Shown: positions 36,686-46,389, numbered from the stretch's first letter. The stretch is DNA of 64,000 bases from Anaerolineae bacterium (GCA_022822305.1 JAJEBY010000003.1:62001-126000); one strand, 5' to 3'. The notes: generated by a model from the sequence alone, not told the origin. Made by a program: numbers and translations.

Positions 36686-38212
36686 TCAGCTGCAGCCATT
36701 GAATTGGTACAGTTCAATGATGACATCGCGAATGCCGGCGTCCTGGGAACAGCGCTCGTATTGCTGCGCCAGGACACTTTCAAAGAGGGCTTGATACCGG
36801 CCGGCATTGTCCAGCTCATAGGTCAGCCAGACGCGCTCGCGCCCGGCAAGATCCTTCCCCAGCGTCGCGGCAATCTCGTCAGCGCTCTTTTGGTCGAGCG
36901 CATAGTTGTGCTTGAACGCGAAATCCACCGCATGATCGGCAAAATAGAAGTCGATGACACCGCCGTAGGGCGTGCGATAATCGAAGTTCAGGCCGTCCGT
37001 CCAGCCCGTGACCAGGTCGCCCGCGCGCAACTCATCGCGCAGGTGACGCTCCACCAGATGTATGGGAATCGTGCCATAAGAACGCACGAAGAAGTCCGCG
37101 CCTACCCGCCGTTGGAACAGCAATCCGCTGGCAATCCAAAACAGCAGCAGGACGATTGAGACGAGCTTCCACCGCCCCAGGCTCATCATTCCCTTGACCA
37201 GCAACAAGATGATCAGCGGAAACAGTACCACGAGATAGCGCGCCCGATGCCTGTCGATCGCGCCTGTCAATTGATTGACTGCGATGATGAAACCGATCGC
37301 CCCAATCAGGATCACCCAGAAGGCAATTGCGACGCGATCCCGCGCCACCGCTTGTCGCAGCGACAGCGCCAACAACGCGACAAACAAGATACTGCCGTTC
37401 AGCCCCAGACTGAAAACGGTCTCTGTCAATCGCATCGGATCGAGCACGGCGATCTCGCCGAACTCCCCTTCCACGATCTCGACCGCGCCGGTCATCAAGG
37501 TGCCGAACCAGGGCAGCAGCACAAGCATGGCGATGGCCCCCGCCAGCGCGACGTACAGCCAATGCTTGGTCTTGCGCGGGAAAACCAGATGGTATAGCGC
37601 CAGTCCAAAGCATACGGCCAAACTGAATATCTGCGTGCTGAGAAAGATCAAGCATGACAGGCAAAGCGCAAAGGCGCTGCCGGCTCGAGTTCTCTTGTGC
37701 CAAACGATCCGAAAATAAATCCAGAGCAGCAGCAACTCCGCCGCTACAAACATGGTATACATGCGGATGGGCAGATACCAATAGTTATAAAATGCCAGAG
37801 ACGCCAGCATAAGCAAAGCGCAGAATCCGGCCTCGCGACTGACAAAATCGCGCGCCAGTCGATAGATTAGCGCCAGACTGAAGATGCCAAACCAGATGGA
37901 AAGCAGCCGCAGCGCCAGTGGATCCCAGCCGGCAATGTTCGCCCAGGCGAACAGCGTCAGAAAATATCCCGGCACGTGCTGTTGACTGACGCCGGCGAGC
38001 CGCTCGAAGACCAAGCTGAGATCCGGAACCGGGTCGAAGTAGCCGGCCGTCGCCATTGAACGCAGCCCGTCGGGCAGAATCGGATAGTCATCCAGCAGCA
38101 GCGCAGCCCAAGCGTAGACCATAAAGATCACGAAACCCGCCGCTGGCCACCCGCCCGACAAGCGTATGTACGTTCGTTCGATTTGTGCTTTCCAATGCTG
38201 GAACAGCGCCAT
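36686..38212 (-). CDS. GT39-like (PMT/ArnT type) membrane glycosyltransferase, tandem copy 1
   Basis: About 508 residues from MALFQHWKAQ; GGGGGAG lies six bases before ATG 38212, so this start is preferred to the in-frame one at 38257. Same landmarks as its neighbour: LLLDDYPILPDG, MATAGYFDPVPD, QQHVPGYFLTLFAWAN, RLLSIWFGIFSLALIYRLAR, YLPIRMYTMFVAAELL, and a hydrophilic C terminus with FYFADHAVDFAF and RERVWLTYEL. The gap to the next copy is 24 bases. The two copies are clearly paralogous yet well diverged, implying an old duplication or different acceptors. Confidence 0.8.
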   Translation of the reverse strand: MALFQHWKAQIERTYIRLSGGWPAAGFVIFMVYAWAALLLDDYPILPDGLRSMATAGYFDPVPDLSLVFERLAGVSQQHVPGYFLTLFAWANIAGWDPLALRLLSIWFGIFSLALIYRLARDFVSREAGFCALLMLASLAFYNYWYLPIRMYTMFVAAELLLLWIYFRIVWHKRTRAGSAFALCLSCLIFLSTQIFSLAVCFGLALYHLVFPRKTKHWLYVALAGAIAMLVLLPWFGTLMTGAVEIVEGEFGEIAVLDPMRLTETVFSLGLNGSILFVALLALSLRQAVARDRVAIAFWVILIGAIGFIIAVNQLTGAIDRHRARYLVVLFPLIILLLVKGMMSLGRWKLVSIVLLLFWIASGLLFQRRVGADFFVRSYGTIPIHLVERHLRDELRAGDLVTGWTDGLNFDYRTPYGGVIDFYFADHAVDFAFKHNYALDQKSADEIAATLGKDLAGRERVWLTYELDNAGRYQALFESVLAQQYERCSQDAGIRDVIIELYQFNGCS

Positions 38213-38303
38213 CCTGACTCCCCCGCCCTCGCGGAGACAGCGTTGCAATAATACCAAACTAAACGTCCGTCAATAAGGCGATTCGCCAGAACTCCGAAGC
38301 GCG

Positions 38304-40142
38304 CTATTCATCGACTACCAGTATGGAGTCCACGTCATAATACATCCGGGCGCAGCGGTTTGCGGGATCCTGCCCCAAATCCACGACGCCAACGTAGTCG
38401 GCCAAATCAAACGCCAACGGCGCCACCACGATTTCGCGCTGACCACTGTCCCGCTGCTCCAGTATCTGCAGATGACGGGCGTCCCAGGCGCGAGCGTAGT
38501 TTTGGAATTCCGGCGCCAGTCGAAAATGTCCCAGGCTGATGCCGATCGAGATGACGAGGATGACTATCACGCAGACCGACGTGATGACGCGACCGCCTGT
38601 TGACGTCGTGTGACCGAGCGCCAAGCCAAATTGTATGCCTATGATCAGACCTGGCGCGACCACAAGCAAAGCGGCCGGCGCCAGAATTCGTTCATCCACA
38701 AATCCCCGCCCGACAAGTGCGGTAAACACGATTGCCGCCAGGCAGACAACCGCGACAAATGGCGAATACAGCGACAGCCAGTTCATCCGCCGCTGTGCCT
38801 GGTCCCTTACTCCAGCACCCGCGGGCACGGCCACCAGCACAAGCATCGACACCGCTGATGTGAACAGATATGCCGCAGCGCGAAAGTGTATGCTGCGCAG
38901 CTGCGTCAAGGCAAAAAGCGCCAGCGCGGCGCCCAGCGCAATGGCGTAAACCGGCGCGCTTGAATTCGCATTGCCGCGCAGGTGATCATTGATGCGGTCG
39001 CGCTGCGTCATCAGCAAGAAAAAACTCAGGAGCAAGAGCAGGTTGATGATCACGACAAGCAGATAACCGCCGCTGAAGCGGCCGAGAATATGTGGCGCAT
39101 CACTGATATGCGTCCACAGCACGGGAATCCAGATCAACTGAATCACCAATCCGGATGTCAACAGCCGCTTGGAAATAATCTGTGGAGATCGGTTTGATTG
39201 GATATGGCCATGTCGCAACGTTACAAGCAGACCTGTCGCGAAGAGCAGCGTGAAGCCCGCAAATGCCGGCGGATGACCCAGGAATTCGACAGTTAGTTCC
39301 AGCGTGCGCGCAACCAAGGTTGTCGGTTCGCGCACGGCCAGGCCGAATCGCTCTGCATCTACTGCCGCGCGAATAGCCAATCCGGGAGCATAAAATTGCA
39401 AAAGCAGCGCCGCCAGTGTGGCCAGCCACCCCACTATCACTATAGTTATGGAGCGCCGAAGCAAGTGGTTTCGCCACAGTAATAGCATCGGCAAGGCACA
39501 AAGCGTCAATAAGCTGAACTGGAAGACGACGAAGATCTCGGACGCGCCGCCGCTGACCAAACATAAGACTGCGCCAAGCACCGTTATCGCGGCAAATCTC
39601 GACTGCCGATGTCGGCTGGAGATCCAAAGCGGCAGCCCACAGAAGCAAGTGAGCAGCGCCAAAGGCAAGGAGTAGTGCGTGCTCGCCGCGAACCAGTAGA
39701 ACGATTGTGGCGAATACAGGGCATTGATGCTGGCGACAACGGCGGCGCACGAGAGCAATAGCGCAGGAATCCAGGACGCAGACGCGATCTTCAATAGACG
39801 CAATAGCCGCCCGACTGCAAATAGCGAGGCCAGCCAGCAGAGACCCACAATCAACAGCGGGGTGAGAGCAGGCGCCAGCGTATCGAGCTGAGCGATCGCG
39901 CTTTTGAAGTAGAAGTTGGCGTAGCTGCCGGCCCAGCTATTGTACCAATAGACCATGCCCTGCCAGGCGCCGAGTTCCTGGCCCACGGCGATGGCGCAAT
40001 AATCATCGGACATCAACCTGCTGAAGCTGCCCAGGTAGGCGAAAAGCAATAGCGGCAAAAGCAGCGTGAACGCGAGCAGACGGTAGACAACGGGACGGCG
40101 CAATGCCGCTACGCGTCCAATCGTCGATGATACCTGAGGCAT
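38304..40142 (-). CDS. Polytopic membrane protein, GT-C / DUF6056-like (paralogue B)
   Basis: 612 residues. Hydrophobic throughout, with LGSFSRLMSDDYCAIAVGQE and YNSWAGSYANFYFKSAIAQLD after helix one, matching paralogues A and C, and ILEQRDSGQREIVVAPLAFDLADYV plus YYDVDSILV at the C terminus. The Asp-Asp-Tyr in the first outer loop is the presumed catalytic/metal region. It starts six bases after the stop of paralogue C, so both are in one operon with the PBP-like gene upstream and the two GT39-like genes downstream. Confidence 0.7.
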   Translation of the reverse strand: MPQVSSTIGRVAALRRPVVYRLLAFTLLLPLLLFAYLGSFSRLMSDDYCAIAVGQELGAWQGMVYWYNSWAGSYANFYFKSAIAQLDTLAPALTPLLIVGLCWLASLFAVGRLLRLLKIASASWIPALLLSCAAVVASINALYSPQSFYWFAASTHYSLPLALLTCFCGLPLWISSRHRQSRFAAITVLGAVLCLVSGGASEIFVVFQFSLLTLCALPMLLLWRNHLLRRSITIVIVGWLATLAALLLQFYAPGLAIRAAVDAERFGLAVREPTTLVARTLELTVEFLGHPPAFAGFTLLFATGLLVTLRHGHIQSNRSPQIISKRLLTSGLVIQLIWIPVLWTHISDAPHILGRFSGGYLLVVIINLLLLLSFFLLMTQRDRINDHLRGNANSSAPVYAIALGAALALFALTQLRSIHFRAAAYLFTSAVSMLVLVAVPAGAGVRDQAQRRMNWLSLYSPFVAVVCLAAIVFTALVGRGFVDERILAPAALLVVAPGLIIGIQFGLALGHTTSTGGRVITSVCVIVILVISIGISLGHFRLAPEFQNYARAWDARHLQILEQRDSGQREIVVAPLAFDLADYVGVVDLGQDPANRCARMYYDVDSILVVDE

Positions 40143-40148
40143 TCTGCG

Positions 40149-41990
40149 CTAGCCGTCTTTCACAATGATGTCGTCGACCCCATAGTACGTTTCCGCGAAA
40201 GTCGTTGCCGGTTCTGTGCCTAGCGGCCCCTTGCCGACATGCTCGCCCAAATGGTATGTTAGCGGCGCGACTTCTATAATGGAGTATCCGGCGTCCCGCT
40301 TAACAATTATTTCACTATGACGCGAATCCCACTCACGTGCGTGAGTTTCAAAATCAGGTATTTTAGCCGCGTGGCCGAGCATAAACCCCAATCCAACTGC
40401 CGAGACGATACCAACACAGAGCAAGCGCAGCACATTCAGCACGACGTTGCCGGCATCGTTTGATCGGGCGCTCATACGCATTACACAACCCAGGAATGCT
40501 CCCCAGACAAGTCCGGACAACACGACTAAACTTGCAACGGGTTCTAGAATGCGACTTACCACGTATCCCTGGCCGTACAGCGCTATAAAAGCCAGTCCCG
40601 CCAAGCAGCCACATGCAACGAAAAGAAGCACCAGCGCCAGTACGCCAAATTGCCAAACGGCCAGAGGTCGTGCAGCAACAAGCAATTTTCGGCCAAGAAT
40701 TGCCAGCATGGCCATTGCGCTCGTGACCAGATAGAGATGAGCTAAATCAACGATATCAACGACATGCGTGAGTATCAGAATGAACGTGCTTAATAGCACA
40801 AATAGGAATACGCTTGCGGCGACTGGCGTCGCGGCATTAAATCTTCGCAAGTGTAGATTGATGGATTTGCGCTGCCATATCACAAGCAAGTGCCCAAGAA
40901 TTAGCGCCATATTCGCCAAAATGACCAGCAAATAGCCAATGCTGAATCGACCAAAAAACATCGCCGAGTCGCTGGTATGAGACCACAAGAGTGGCAGGAA
41001 CATTAGATGCACCGCCAACGGGATGAGCAGTTCAATTGCTGTGATTCGAATCGGAAGAACGGTTTTGGATTCCTGTTTTGCCGGATAGCAGCTACACATT
41101 ACCAGGCATCCAAGAGCCGTGAGCATGACGAATCCGGCGAAAGCTTCAGGGTTCTGAATCCATCTTAGAAATTCAGCCGATGTCTCAGTTATGAGGTGCA
41201 AGGGGTCGCGCGCGGGCATGCCATAAGTTTCCTCGACTCCTGCTGCGCGAATGGCAACACCAGGCGAGGACGCTTGAATCAGTATGCTGCAGAGCGTCAG
41301 CAGCCATCCTGTCCCAAAAATGAATAGCAACCTCCGACGCAAGATTGAGCGAAATTTACTAACAATGAAAATCAGCAGAAAAAGCAGAATGATTGCTTGC
41401 GCGACTGCATGCATCTCAGCCGCTCCCGCGCTAATGAAACATAGCGCGCCGCTTGCGGCGACTGCAATTCGAAACGATCTGCCATGAAGCGGACGCAAGG
41501 CAATGTGGATTCCGAGGGCGATAAAGTGTGTGAATAGTCCTAATCCAACAATGTAATGAGAAATAGAAGCAAACCAATAGAGGTTCTGTGATGAATAATA
41601 TGCGTTTACAATAGCGCCCAAAAGCAACGCTGATAACGCGAGCGAGATTGAAGTCTTGTGTCTTCGAATTTGAAGAATCGTCAAGCTCTGATGCACGATC
41701 CAGTATGATGCAAAGAGCCAAACACTTAAGCTTAGAAACGGCATGATGCGCACTGCCAAAATGTCAAGCGGCGCCATCAAGCTAACAAAGAAACGTTGAG
41801 TATACGCACCGGTCCAATTGTTATACCAGTAGCTCAATCCACCGATTGGACCGAGCGCGTTGCCGAAGAAAGTGGTCAAATAGTCGTCGGATAGAAAGCG
41901 CGAAAACTGCCCGAGATAGGCAAAAAGCGCCAAAGGCGCCAATGACAGCCCAACTGCAGTGAACTTAACTAACGGACGTATAACGCGCAT
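40149..41990 (-). CDS. Polytopic membrane protein, GT-C / DUF6056-like (paralogue C), low GC
   Basis: 613 residues with the same plan as paralogues A and B: LGQFSRFLSDDYLTTFFGNA, YNNWTGAYTQRFFVSLMAPLD, and near the C terminus IIVKRDAGYSIIEVAPLTYHLGEHV and YYGVDDIIV. It begins five bases after the PBP-like stop codon. Base composition differs strikingly from its neighbours: 41341-41400 has 20 G+C in 60 by hand count, while 38341-38400 inside paralogue B has 38 in 60. This suggests a separate origin despite its place in the operon. Confidence 0.7.
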   Translation of the reverse strand: MRVIRPLVKFTAVGLSLAPLALFAYLGQFSRFLSDDYLTTFFGNALGPIGGLSYWYNNWTGAYTQRFFVSLMAPLDILAVRIMPFLSLSVWLFASYWIVHQSLTILQIRRHKTSISLALSALLLGAIVNAYYSSQNLYWFASISHYIVGLGLFTHFIALGIHIALRPLHGRSFRIAVAASGALCFISAGAAEMHAVAQAIILLFLLIFIVSKFRSILRRRLLFIFGTGWLLTLCSILIQASSPGVAIRAAGVEETYGMPARDPLHLITETSAEFLRWIQNPEAFAGFVMLTALGCLVMCSCYPAKQESKTVLPIRITAIELLIPLAVHLMFLPLLWSHTSDSAMFFGRFSIGYLLVILANMALILGHLLVIWQRKSINLHLRRFNAATPVAASVFLFVLLSTFILILTHVVDIVDLAHLYLVTSAMAMLAILGRKLLVAARPLAVWQFGVLALVLLFVACGCLAGLAFIALYGQGYVVSRILEPVASLVVLSGLVWGAFLGCVMRMSARSNDAGNVVLNVLRLLCVGIVSAVGLGFMLGHAAKIPDFETHAREWDSRHSEIIVKRDAGYSIIEVAPLTYHLGEHVGKGPLGTEPATTFAETYYGVDDIIVKDG

Positions 41991-41995
41991 GAAGA

Positions 41996-44938
41996 CTATG
42001 ACTCAACAACTGACACGGTCAATTGAGAAGTAGCGCTATTGCCGACCTGGTCAAATACCCGCGCGCTGAATCTTAACTGCCCGGCGCCCGCGATCTGATG
42101 CTCTAATCCAAAAGGCCACTGCCGGTCGACTCTCAGCAGTTCTCCGCTCTCATAAAACTCGACGCGTTCGATCGTCAGATTGTCGCTCGCGTCCGCCAGC
42201 AGCGAAATCACTTCTTGCGCGGGATAGACAAATGTCGTCCGACCATCGCTCGATCGCACGTCAACCACGGGAGCAGTATTGTCCAGAGTGACCTGCTTGG
42301 TGTCGGCAAGGCGGCGACCGTCGCGATAATCCACCGTCAGTCGCAAAGTATATACACCGTGCAGGCCAATCGTATCCCAGTTGGTTTGGAATTCCAACGG
42401 CGCTACGAATTCCGATCGTGAGGCCAGATCAATCCATTCCCGAGGGTTAACTCCCTCACCGTACTCCAGCAGATAGTCGACAATACCGGCTTCGGTTACA
42501 CTGCCGGAGACTTCAACCAAGCCGCCGACATAGGCATAATCCGACGGTTGCGTCAACCGCACTGCCCGAACGTCTTCGATCCGATTTTCGCTATCGTAGG
42601 CGCTCGGTGGCAGCGGTCGGTTATTCTCTATCCACCAATCCAATATGTCGTCCGGTGGTACAAAATAAACCACTTCCGCACGCAAATTGTCAGGCGTTAG
42701 CGCGGTCGCCAATTGCCCGGTGACTCGATTTATCTCAACACCTTGCCAGCGCGTGTCCGGCAGCAAGATCGAGCCTGAGGGTACAATTTCGCTCCGAGTT
42801 GGACAGTGATCGGAGGCAATGGGCAACATGCCGGAGATTTCGCAGACCAGGAACTCTTCCACGTCCGCTGGACGCGACCATTCTGCAGGAATCACTCGGT
42901 TCCGTTGATGGAGATAACTCCACAGCGCCTGCCAAAGCGGCGCGGATGCCGCCCGCTCGTATGGATTGAGGCTCATCGCAGCGCCGTCCTCGCGTCCGCT
43001 GCGCACCGCCAAAACAACTTCCGGGTTGTATCCGATAGTCCAGCTATCGCGCCGGTCTTCGCTCAATCCGTCAATCCACGCGACGCCTCTCGTTGTTCGC
43101 GGCGGCAGGCTATTGCTTTCCAGAACCGCTTGCCGCGCCTGATGATCAGCCAGGATATCGTTTACCAGATAGGCCAAACTGGGCTGGAAAATGGCGGTCT
43201 GATTGGCCGAATCCTCTGAATCGTATTCCCAAAGCGTCCTGCCGTCAGCATCGGCGATGCGGAGAATCGCGACCGGATCACGATCTCGATAGCCCGGCGC
43301 GATCGGTTCCCGCGCGAAGCCGCGCATCAGACCCGATGAAGCCAGCACGCTGTAGGCATAGCCGGCATCGAGCACGGAGACCGCGCCTTCTCGTTCCAGC
43401 AGCGCCAAACCAGGCTGCTTTTCATCCAGACTGTTGAAACCAAGACGATGAGCGGTGCGCACAACGGACGACATGCCGACATCGTCAGCCACCTGTACCA
43501 CGGGCGGCAACAAGCCAGCGGCCATGGCGCCGCGCAGGTTCAAGGGGCCGCGAAAGCGCCCATCCGGATTGGACGGCGCGTATATCAAGCCTTCCGCCGG
43601 TCCGGGATAAACGTTTGGCAGGTCGTAGACCATTGAGGCCGGCGTATACAGACGCCGCGAGAATCCTTCCATATAGACTACGGGCTGTAGAATCACGGCC
43701 GGCTGATGAGCGTAATCATTGGCAGTCCCCACCAAGCTGAGAATCTCACCGCTTTGGACATCCAGAATTAGCGCTGTTCCCGTGTCCGGTAATGCTGCGT
43801 CATCAGCGATCTCAATTGGGCGCAGCTCGCGCGCCGCGCCGCAGTCGTTCCCATCCAGAGCGCGCGCTTCTATCGTGTTGCCGCTGATGCGTTGCCAGTA
43901 AGCGCGCATGACACACTCTGATTGATAATAGAGCTCCAGGTCGAGACTGGTAGTGATGTAGAGACCGGCGCTGGCCAAGAGACGCGATCCATTGTAGCCG
44001 GCGCTATCGAGGATTTGCTCAGCCTGCCGCCTGGCATAGGCGATGAACTCAGGCGCAATCGCTGGTTCTTGCCGCAGATCAGACCGCAGGTCGCTGACAG
44101 CAACTGCCGCCCGATCGAAATCATCCTGGTCGATCGTGCCGAGGTTGAACATCTCATACAGGAGATCGGCTTGCAGTCGCCTGACTTCTGTTTCAAAGGT
44201 GGCGGTGTCCGGCTTGGGCGCCAGTGATATTGCCGCCAGCAGCGCTGCGTCCGACAGCTCAAGTGAATGCGCCGATTGCCCCAAATATACTTGTGCGGCG
44301 GCCTGAATGCCAAATGCGCCTTTCCCGTAGAACTTCGTGTTCAAGTACCATTCCAGCAACTCGGTTGACGTATGACGACGCTGGGCTTCCGCCCAAAGCG
44401 CCACGCGCAGCAAGTCTTCGTCCAAGCCGCTGGAGCGCGCGCCGGGCAAAAGTGTTTCGTCGACCATCGACGCTGCGATGCCCGTCTCATCTGCAATTGG
44501 CAGGCCAAGCATGTATCCCAGAATTTGCAGCAACGCGCGCAGGGGGTCAAATCTCGCGCGCTGCAGAAAGTCGGGGTCTTCTGCCTGGAGCGTGGCCGCG
44601 ACCAAATGTTCCGGGAGTTCGGCCAGATCTAGCCAGCGCCGCTCTGCTCCCAGCGGATCGGCCAGCCCATAAATTGGCGCCTTGCCGCTGCGCTCATAAA
44701 ACCGTGTCACCGCCGCGTCCGTGGCCGGCGCCGCTATCTTGAGATTCTCCGGAAAGTAAATGGCGGCCTGCGCGTATAGCCACACGGCCAATGCCACAGC
44801 CGTAACAACTGGAATAGTCACCAGCAGCGCTGGCAGTACCAGAGAAATGAAGAACCAAAATGAAGAGCGCCGTCGTTCCGATCGTTGTCGGGCTTTACGG
44901 GCGCGTCGGCGGCGAATGATGGTGGCAACTGATGGCAT
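41996..44938 (-). CDS. Class A penicillin-binding-protein-like protein with degenerate catalytic motifs
   Basis: 980 residues. One membrane anchor (about 28-55), a GT51-like domain (about 85-290), a transpeptidase-like domain (about 340-680) and C-terminal Ig-like domains (about 780-980). The fold is recognisable: TLQAEDPDF with the first GT51 Glu, WYLNTKFYGKGAFGIQAAAQVYLG, and RRDSWTIGYNPEVVLAVRSG. However, the GT51 motif QGGSTITQQ reads ADETGIAASM, the SxxK serine region reads FSRRLYTPASM, and the KTG triad before RDSW reads TTRGVAWIDG. So transpeptidase activity is probably lost and glycosyltransferase doubtful. It heads the operon of four GT-C-like genes. A structural or regulatory role is inference. 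Confidence 0.8.
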   Translation of the reverse strand: MPSVATIIRRRRARKARQRSERRRSSFWFFISLVLPALLVTIPVVTAVALAVWLYAQAAIYFPENLKIAAPATDAAVTRFYERSGKAPIYGLADPLGAERRWLDLAELPEHLVAATLQAEDPDFLQRARFDPLRALLQILGYMLGLPIADETGIAASMVDETLLPGARSSGLDEDLLRVALWAEAQRRHTSTELLEWYLNTKFYGKGAFGIQAAAQVYLGQSAHSLELSDAALLAAISLAPKPDTATFETEVRRLQADLLYEMFNLGTIDQDDFDRAAVAVSDLRSDLRQEPAIAPEFIAYARRQAEQILDSAGYNGSRLLASAGLYITTSLDLELYYQSECVMRAYWQRISGNTIEARALDGNDCGAARELRPIEIADDAALPDTGTALILDVQSGEILSLVGTANDYAHQPAVILQPVVYMEGFSRRLYTPASMVYDLPNVYPGPAEGLIYAPSNPDGRFRGPLNLRGAMAAGLLPPVVQVADDVGMSSVVRTAHRLGFNSLDEKQPGLALLEREGAVSVLDAGYAYSVLASSGLMRGFAREPIAPGYRDRDPVAILRIADADGRTLWEYDSEDSANQTAIFQPSLAYLVNDILADHQARQAVLESNSLPPRTTRGVAWIDGLSEDRRDSWTIGYNPEVVLAVRSGREDGAAMSLNPYERAASAPLWQALWSYLHQRNRVIPAEWSRPADVEEFLVCEISGMLPIASDHCPTRSEIVPSGSILLPDTRWQGVEINRVTGQLATALTPDNLRAEVVYFVPPDDILDWWIENNRPLPPSAYDSENRIEDVRAVRLTQPSDYAYVGGLVEVSGSVTEAGIVDYLLEYGEGVNPREWIDLASRSEFVAPLEFQTNWDTIGLHGVYTLRLTVDYRDGRRLADTKQVTLDNTAPVVDVRSSDGRTTFVYPAQEVISLLADASDNLTIERVEFYESGELLRVDRQWPFGLEHQIAGAGQLRFSARVFDQVGNSATSQLTVSVVES

Positions 44939-45099
44939 GAATTATCCTTCAATTCGCCGCCTGTGGCCGAGGCGCGGGTTTGTGGAGGCGGACACAAGAA
45001 GAAGATTTGAGTTGGGGAAATAGCGCGGATTCATTTAGTCCAAGACGACGCTCTCGGCAAGCGGCGCTTCAGGTCATTGGCTGCATGCGCCTGGATTCG

Positions 45100-45627
45100 T
45101 CAAACTGTCGCCAGGTATTCCCGCAAGCCGTCCCAGTCGCCTTTCGCGGCGAATTCCGCCTGTCGGGGCAGAGTCTCCACCCGCACCGGGACCGATCGGT
45201 CGGCCGCGCCAAAGATGGCGCGCAAATCGTCGACTGTTTGGCCGGCCAGGTCGGCATAAGTGTAGATGCCAGCCTCGTTCAGAATGAGCTGGTAACTCTC
45301 GGCGATTCCCCTGATTTTGGTCAGGTCTTCCGGCTCACTGGAAGCTGTAGCCGGCGGAGCTGCGCTGGTGACCACATGGCGTTTCGCCAGCGCTTCGGCT
45401 TCGTCCGCTGCGCTCTCCGCCGCCTCGATCGCGCCCTCGCGTTTGTCGGCCAGCTCATCGCGGCGCATCCAGATCCAAAAGACGATTGAAGCCAGCAGCA
45501 ATCCCACCGACCAAGGCAGCATGTTGCGTCCGCCGCCGGCGAGCGCGACATCGTTCAAGAGCAAGGCCAGCGCCCCCACCAGAGCCATAATCGCGATCAT
45601 GTTTTTTGCTTCCTGATTGAGTTTCAT
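45100..45627 (-). CDS. Membrane protein with C-terminal helix-hairpin-helix-like domain
   Basis: About 175 residues from MKLNQEAKNMIAIM (a longer in-frame start at 45681 is possible). Two adjacent hydrophobic segments (IAIMALVGALALLLNDVALA, WSVGLLLASIVFWIWM) are followed by a charged helix (DELADKREGAIEAAESAADE) and a C-terminal domain DLTKIRGIAESYQLILNEAG with YADLAGQTVDDLRAIF, the pattern of helix-hairpin-helix/DUF4332-type modules that bind DNA or mediate assembly. The module is cytoplasmic. It lies 161 bases upstream of the PBP-like gene on the same strand. Confidence 0.65.
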   Translation of the reverse strand: MKLNQEAKNMIAIMALVGALALLLNDVALAGGGRNMLPWSVGLLLASIVFWIWMRRDELADKREGAIEAAESAADEAEALAKRHVVTSAAPPATASSEPEDLTKIRGIAESYQLILNEAGIYTYADLAGQTVDDLRAIFGAADRSVPVRVETLPRQAEFAAKGDWDGLREYLATV

Positions 45628-45869
45628 AGCCTGTACCGTCTGCAATTGTGCCTCGGAATCTGACCAAGAATTATAGCACAAGGGTGGATCGCCTGCATCG
45701 GTTTAGCCCGACCTCAGCTTTCCAACATGGTCGTCCGGACAATGATCCGTTGCGCCGCATTCGCCGGGAAGCGCCAGGCCGCGCCGGCAATCTAAGGCTT
45801 GCTTTCAGATGCGCGAAAACTAGAATAGACTCGGTAAACGGCGTCCAATCACAGAGACGGAGGAATAAT

Positions 45870-46271
45870 ATGATAATCGGCCTTGCTGGCGTACTCGTAG
45901 AAGACCAATCCAAGGCGCTGGAGTTTTATACCCAGGTCTTGGGATTCCAACTCAAGCGCGACTTCCCCTTGGGCAATCCTGAAGGCGACCGTTGGCTGAC
46001 GGTCGTCTCGCCCGAGCGACCGGATGGCGTGGAGCTGCTGCTGGAGCCCAATAGAAATCCCGTATCCAAAACCTTTCAAGAGGGCGTCCGGGAGCAAGGC
46101 CTTCCGGCGACAATCTTCAATGTCAATGATGTCACTGCCGAATGTGAGCGGTTGAAAGAGCTCGGCGTCGAATTCACGATGGAGCCAACCGACATTGGGC
46201 CGGCGATCATCGCGATTTTCAATGACACTTGCGGCAACCTGATTCAAATTATGCAGGAAAAGGGCGGATAG
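45870..46271 (+). CDS. VOC/glyoxalase family protein
   Basis: 133 residues. Start MIIGLAGVLVEDQSKALEFY with ATG 45870 is preceded by GGAGGA five bases upstream; longer in-frame starts are rejected. The paired beta-alpha-beta-beta-beta modules are seen in ALEFYTQVLGFQLKRDFPL and in ECERLKELGVEFTMEP, with the closing IIAIFNDTCGNLIQIMQ, where glyoxalases have D-P-x-G-N. Metal ligands are not all obvious; the substrate is unknown (lactoylglutathione lyase-like, bleomycin-resistance-like or dioxygenase-like). Confidence 0.85.
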   Translation: MIIGLAGVLVEDQSKALEFYTQVLGFQLKRDFPLGNPEGDRWLTVVSPERPDGVELLLEPNRNPVSKTFQEGVREQGLPATIFNVNDVTAECERLKELGVEFTMEPTDIGPAIIAIFNDTCGNLIQIMQEKGG

Positions 46272-46293
46272 TCGCCCAACCACATTTGTATCT

Positions 46294-46369
46294 AGTAGGG
46301 GCGACCTAGCAGGTCGCCCGTATGTATTACTGGGGCGCAGCTACGGGCGAGCAAAGGTTCGACCCTACA
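46294..46369. repeat. REP-like palindromic intergenic repeat
   Basis: GGGCGACC (46298-46305) and GGTCGCCC (46312-46319) form a hairpin with a five-base loop; further on TACGGGCGAGCAAAGGTTCGACCCTAC contains similar half-sites, here given by position only (46343-46369). It fills the 118-base gap between convergent genes. A related palindrome is at 60944-60964. Such GTAGGGGCGA-type repeats look dispersed. Confidence 0.55.
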
Positions 46370-46389
46370 GTTGTTTCACATTATGTCAC

